Position numbers and translations under genes: made by a program. A stretch of DNA of 64,000 nucleotides from Mycobacterium sp. SVM_VP21 (GTDB taxonomy: Bacteria > Actinomycetota > Actinomycetes > Mycobacteriales > Mycobacteriaceae): positions 1,488,001 to 1,552,000 of the forward strand of contig CP101406.1 in NCBI GenBank assembly GCA_024758765.1, given 5' to 3'. The notes below the pieces were generated by a model. That model was not told the origin of the DNA, searched no databases, and saw nothing but the letters and a program-made list of their open reading frames with translations. How positions within the stretch are numbered: the first letter of the stretch is position 1; every line of letters begins with the position of its first letter. This document shows positions 62,825 to 64,000 of the stretch, in pieces.

Positions 62825-64000
62825 ATGACCTTCGCGTTTCGTCTCGACAACACCAGCCGGCCACTGCACGCGCTCGCCGTACCGTTGGCCATCACCTCCG
62901 CCGTCACCCTAGGCGTGTCCCCGGCCCTGCACTCGGTATCGACCACCGCGTGGAAAACCGTTGCGGCCCAAGTGAAATTACTGGACACCGAGGCATGGAT
63001 CATGGGCGGCAGCGGCCTGCCGATCCCGCCCCAGAGCTACATGGACGCGCTCTTTGACCGCTACATCGATCCCGCCACCCCGTTCTTCGACGGCCAACCC
63101 CGCTACCCCGTGGACAAGACCAACCCCCTGTTCACACCGGAAGGCCTCTACCCCAACAGCGGCGTCAAGAGCCTGGAACTGGATCCGTCCATCGCCCAGG
63201 GCGTCACCATCCTGCACGACACGATCAACAGGCAGATCGCCGACGGGAACAACCTCGTCGTACTGGGCTACTCCCAGAGCAGCACCATTTCCACCATCGT
63301 GATGCGTGATCTGTTAGCGCTGCCTCCCGACCAACAGCCGACCGCCGACCAGCTGTCCTTCGTGCTGCTCGGTGCCCCCAACAATCCCAACGGCGGCCTA
63401 TTCGAGCGCTTCGACATCTTGAACGATGGCAGCTACCCGACTATCCCGAGCCTGGGCATCACGTTCAACGGCGCGATCCCGGACGGCACTCCGTGGGACA
63501 CCTCCGTCTACACCCTGGAATACGACGGCTACGCCGACTTCCCGAAATACCCGATCAATTTTCTCGCCGACCTCAACGCCGTCCTGGGCATCATCTACGA
63601 GCACACGATCTACCCAAGCCTGACCGCCGAGCAGCTGGCGACGGCCATCGAGTTGCCGATGAGCGAGGGCTACGACGGAAACACCCACTACTTCATGATT
63701 CCCAGCGAGATATTGCCGCTGTTGATGCCGCTGCAGTCGATCCCGGTCATCGGCCAGCCGATCTACGACCTACTGGAACCGGCTACGCGCGTCCTGGTGA
63801 ACCTGGGCTACGGCAGCATCACCGAAGGCTGGTCCGCCGGCCCTGCCAATGTGGCCGACCCCTTCGCGTTGTTCCCGACCGACCTCAACTGGGGTGAGGT
63901 TCTGACAGCGCTGGGCAATGGGGCGCAAGAGGGCTGGAACAACTTCGTCAGCGACCTGTCGAATCTGTCGTTCCCCAGTGCAGCCGATTTCCTGGGCGCC
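62825..64000 (+). CDS. PE-PPE-domain serine hydrolase, C-terminus outside window
   Basis: The frame is open from the ATG at 62825 to the window end (392 codons). A hydrophobic N-terminus (about residues 14-38, ALAVPLAITSAVTLGVSP) looks like a signal or anchor. The PE-PPE domain (alpha/beta hydrolase) follows: MGGSGLPIPPQSYMDAL at about 60, nucleophile elbow GYSQS with Ser150, and LLGAPNNPNGG. M. tuberculosis proteins of this type are exported esterases/lipases, some attached to PE or PPE modules. Here no PE or PPE module precedes it. TAAGGA lies upstream. The Asp and His of the triad cannot be assigned with confidence. Confidence 0.8.
   Translation, partial: MTFAFRLDNTSRPLHALAVPLAITSAVTLGVSPALHSVSTTAWKTVAAQVKLLDTEAWIMGGSGLPIPPQSYMDALFDRYIDPATPFFDGQPRYPVDKTNPLFTPEGLYPNSGVKSLELDPSIAQGVTILHDTINRQIADGNNLVVLGYSQSSTISTIVMRDLLALPPDQQPTADQLSFVLLGAPNNPNGGLFERFDILNDGSYPTIPSLGITFNGAIPDGTPWDTSVYTLEYDGYADFPKYPINFLADLNAVLGIIYEHTIYPSLTAEQLATAIELPMSEGYDGNTHYFMIPSEILPLLMPLQSIPVIGQPIYDLLEPATRVLVNLGYGSITEGWSAGPANVADPFALFPTDLNWGEVLTALGNGAQEGWNNFVSDLSNLSFPSAADFLGA

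Overview
The window looks like a chromosomal segment of a GC-rich mycobacterium (Mycobacterium/Mycolicibacterium sensu lato). Evidence: a PPE protein, a PE-PPE-domain serine hydrolase, many FadE/FadD-type lipid genes, an aac(2')-I gene, Sdh1-type succinate dehydrogenase, and a gene order I recall from M. tuberculosis H37Rv as Rv0274 down to Rv0241c, read here in the opposite orientation. The synteny is from memory, not from a search. No rRNA, tRNA, CRISPR array, insertion sequence or replication origin was recognised.

Region 1 (1-6.3 kb, all minus strand): two regulators (XRE, then LysR), followed by a PucR-type regulator, a GMC flavoprotein oxidoreductase, an NAD-dependent formate dehydrogenase and the start of a catalase. 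This reads as an accessory oxidation module in which an H2O2-forming oxidase, a peroxide scavenger and a formate-burning enzyme may work together. Region 2 (6.4-16.7 kb): alpha/beta hydrolase, VOC protein, TetR, 2-hydroxyacid dehydrogenase, fadE6, DinB-like protein, AbiEi/DUF559-like nuclease, fadD2 and a LigD-type polymerase. Three near-identical palindromes lie around the DinB and nuclease genes. Region 3 (16.7-26.4 kb, mostly minus strand): an accessory catabolic island. One operon has PucR, an NTF2-like protein, FadD and a KshA-like Rieske oxygenase. Another has an ACAD, an aminoglycoside-phosphotransferase-like kinase and an SDR, divergent from a fused XRE-TetR regulator.

Region 4 (26.4-33.2 kb, plus): oplA, fecB2, pxpB, pxpC, aac(2')-I, a compact same-strand run for 5-oxoproline metabolism, an iron-type lipoprotein and aminoglycoside/CoA acetyltransfer. 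Region 5 (33.2-43.3 kb): an SbtA-family bicarbonate-type permease and the nitrate/nitrite assimilation locus (two NarK transporters, a lone winged-helix domain, a CbiX-type chelatase for sirohaem, nnaR and convergent nirBD), with a GlnR-type box before nirB. Region 6 (43.4-48.0 kb): heat-shock gene hsp20/acr2 behind an HspR-type site and a SigE/SigH-like promoter, then the Sdh1 operon behind a perfect CRP-type palindrome.

Region 7 (48.0-64 kb): aldo/keto reductase, SuhB-like phosphatase, flavin reductase and fadE5. Next comes a 5.7 kb stretch (PPE, TetR, O-methyltransferase, GlxA-type AraC, DJ-1/PfpI) that sits between fadE5 and fadA2, which I recall as neighbours in M. tuberculosis. It is followed by fadA2, fabG4-htdX (together a near-complete beta-oxidation/fatty-acid-remodelling set), a TetR regulator and a truncated PE-PPE hydrolase running off the end.
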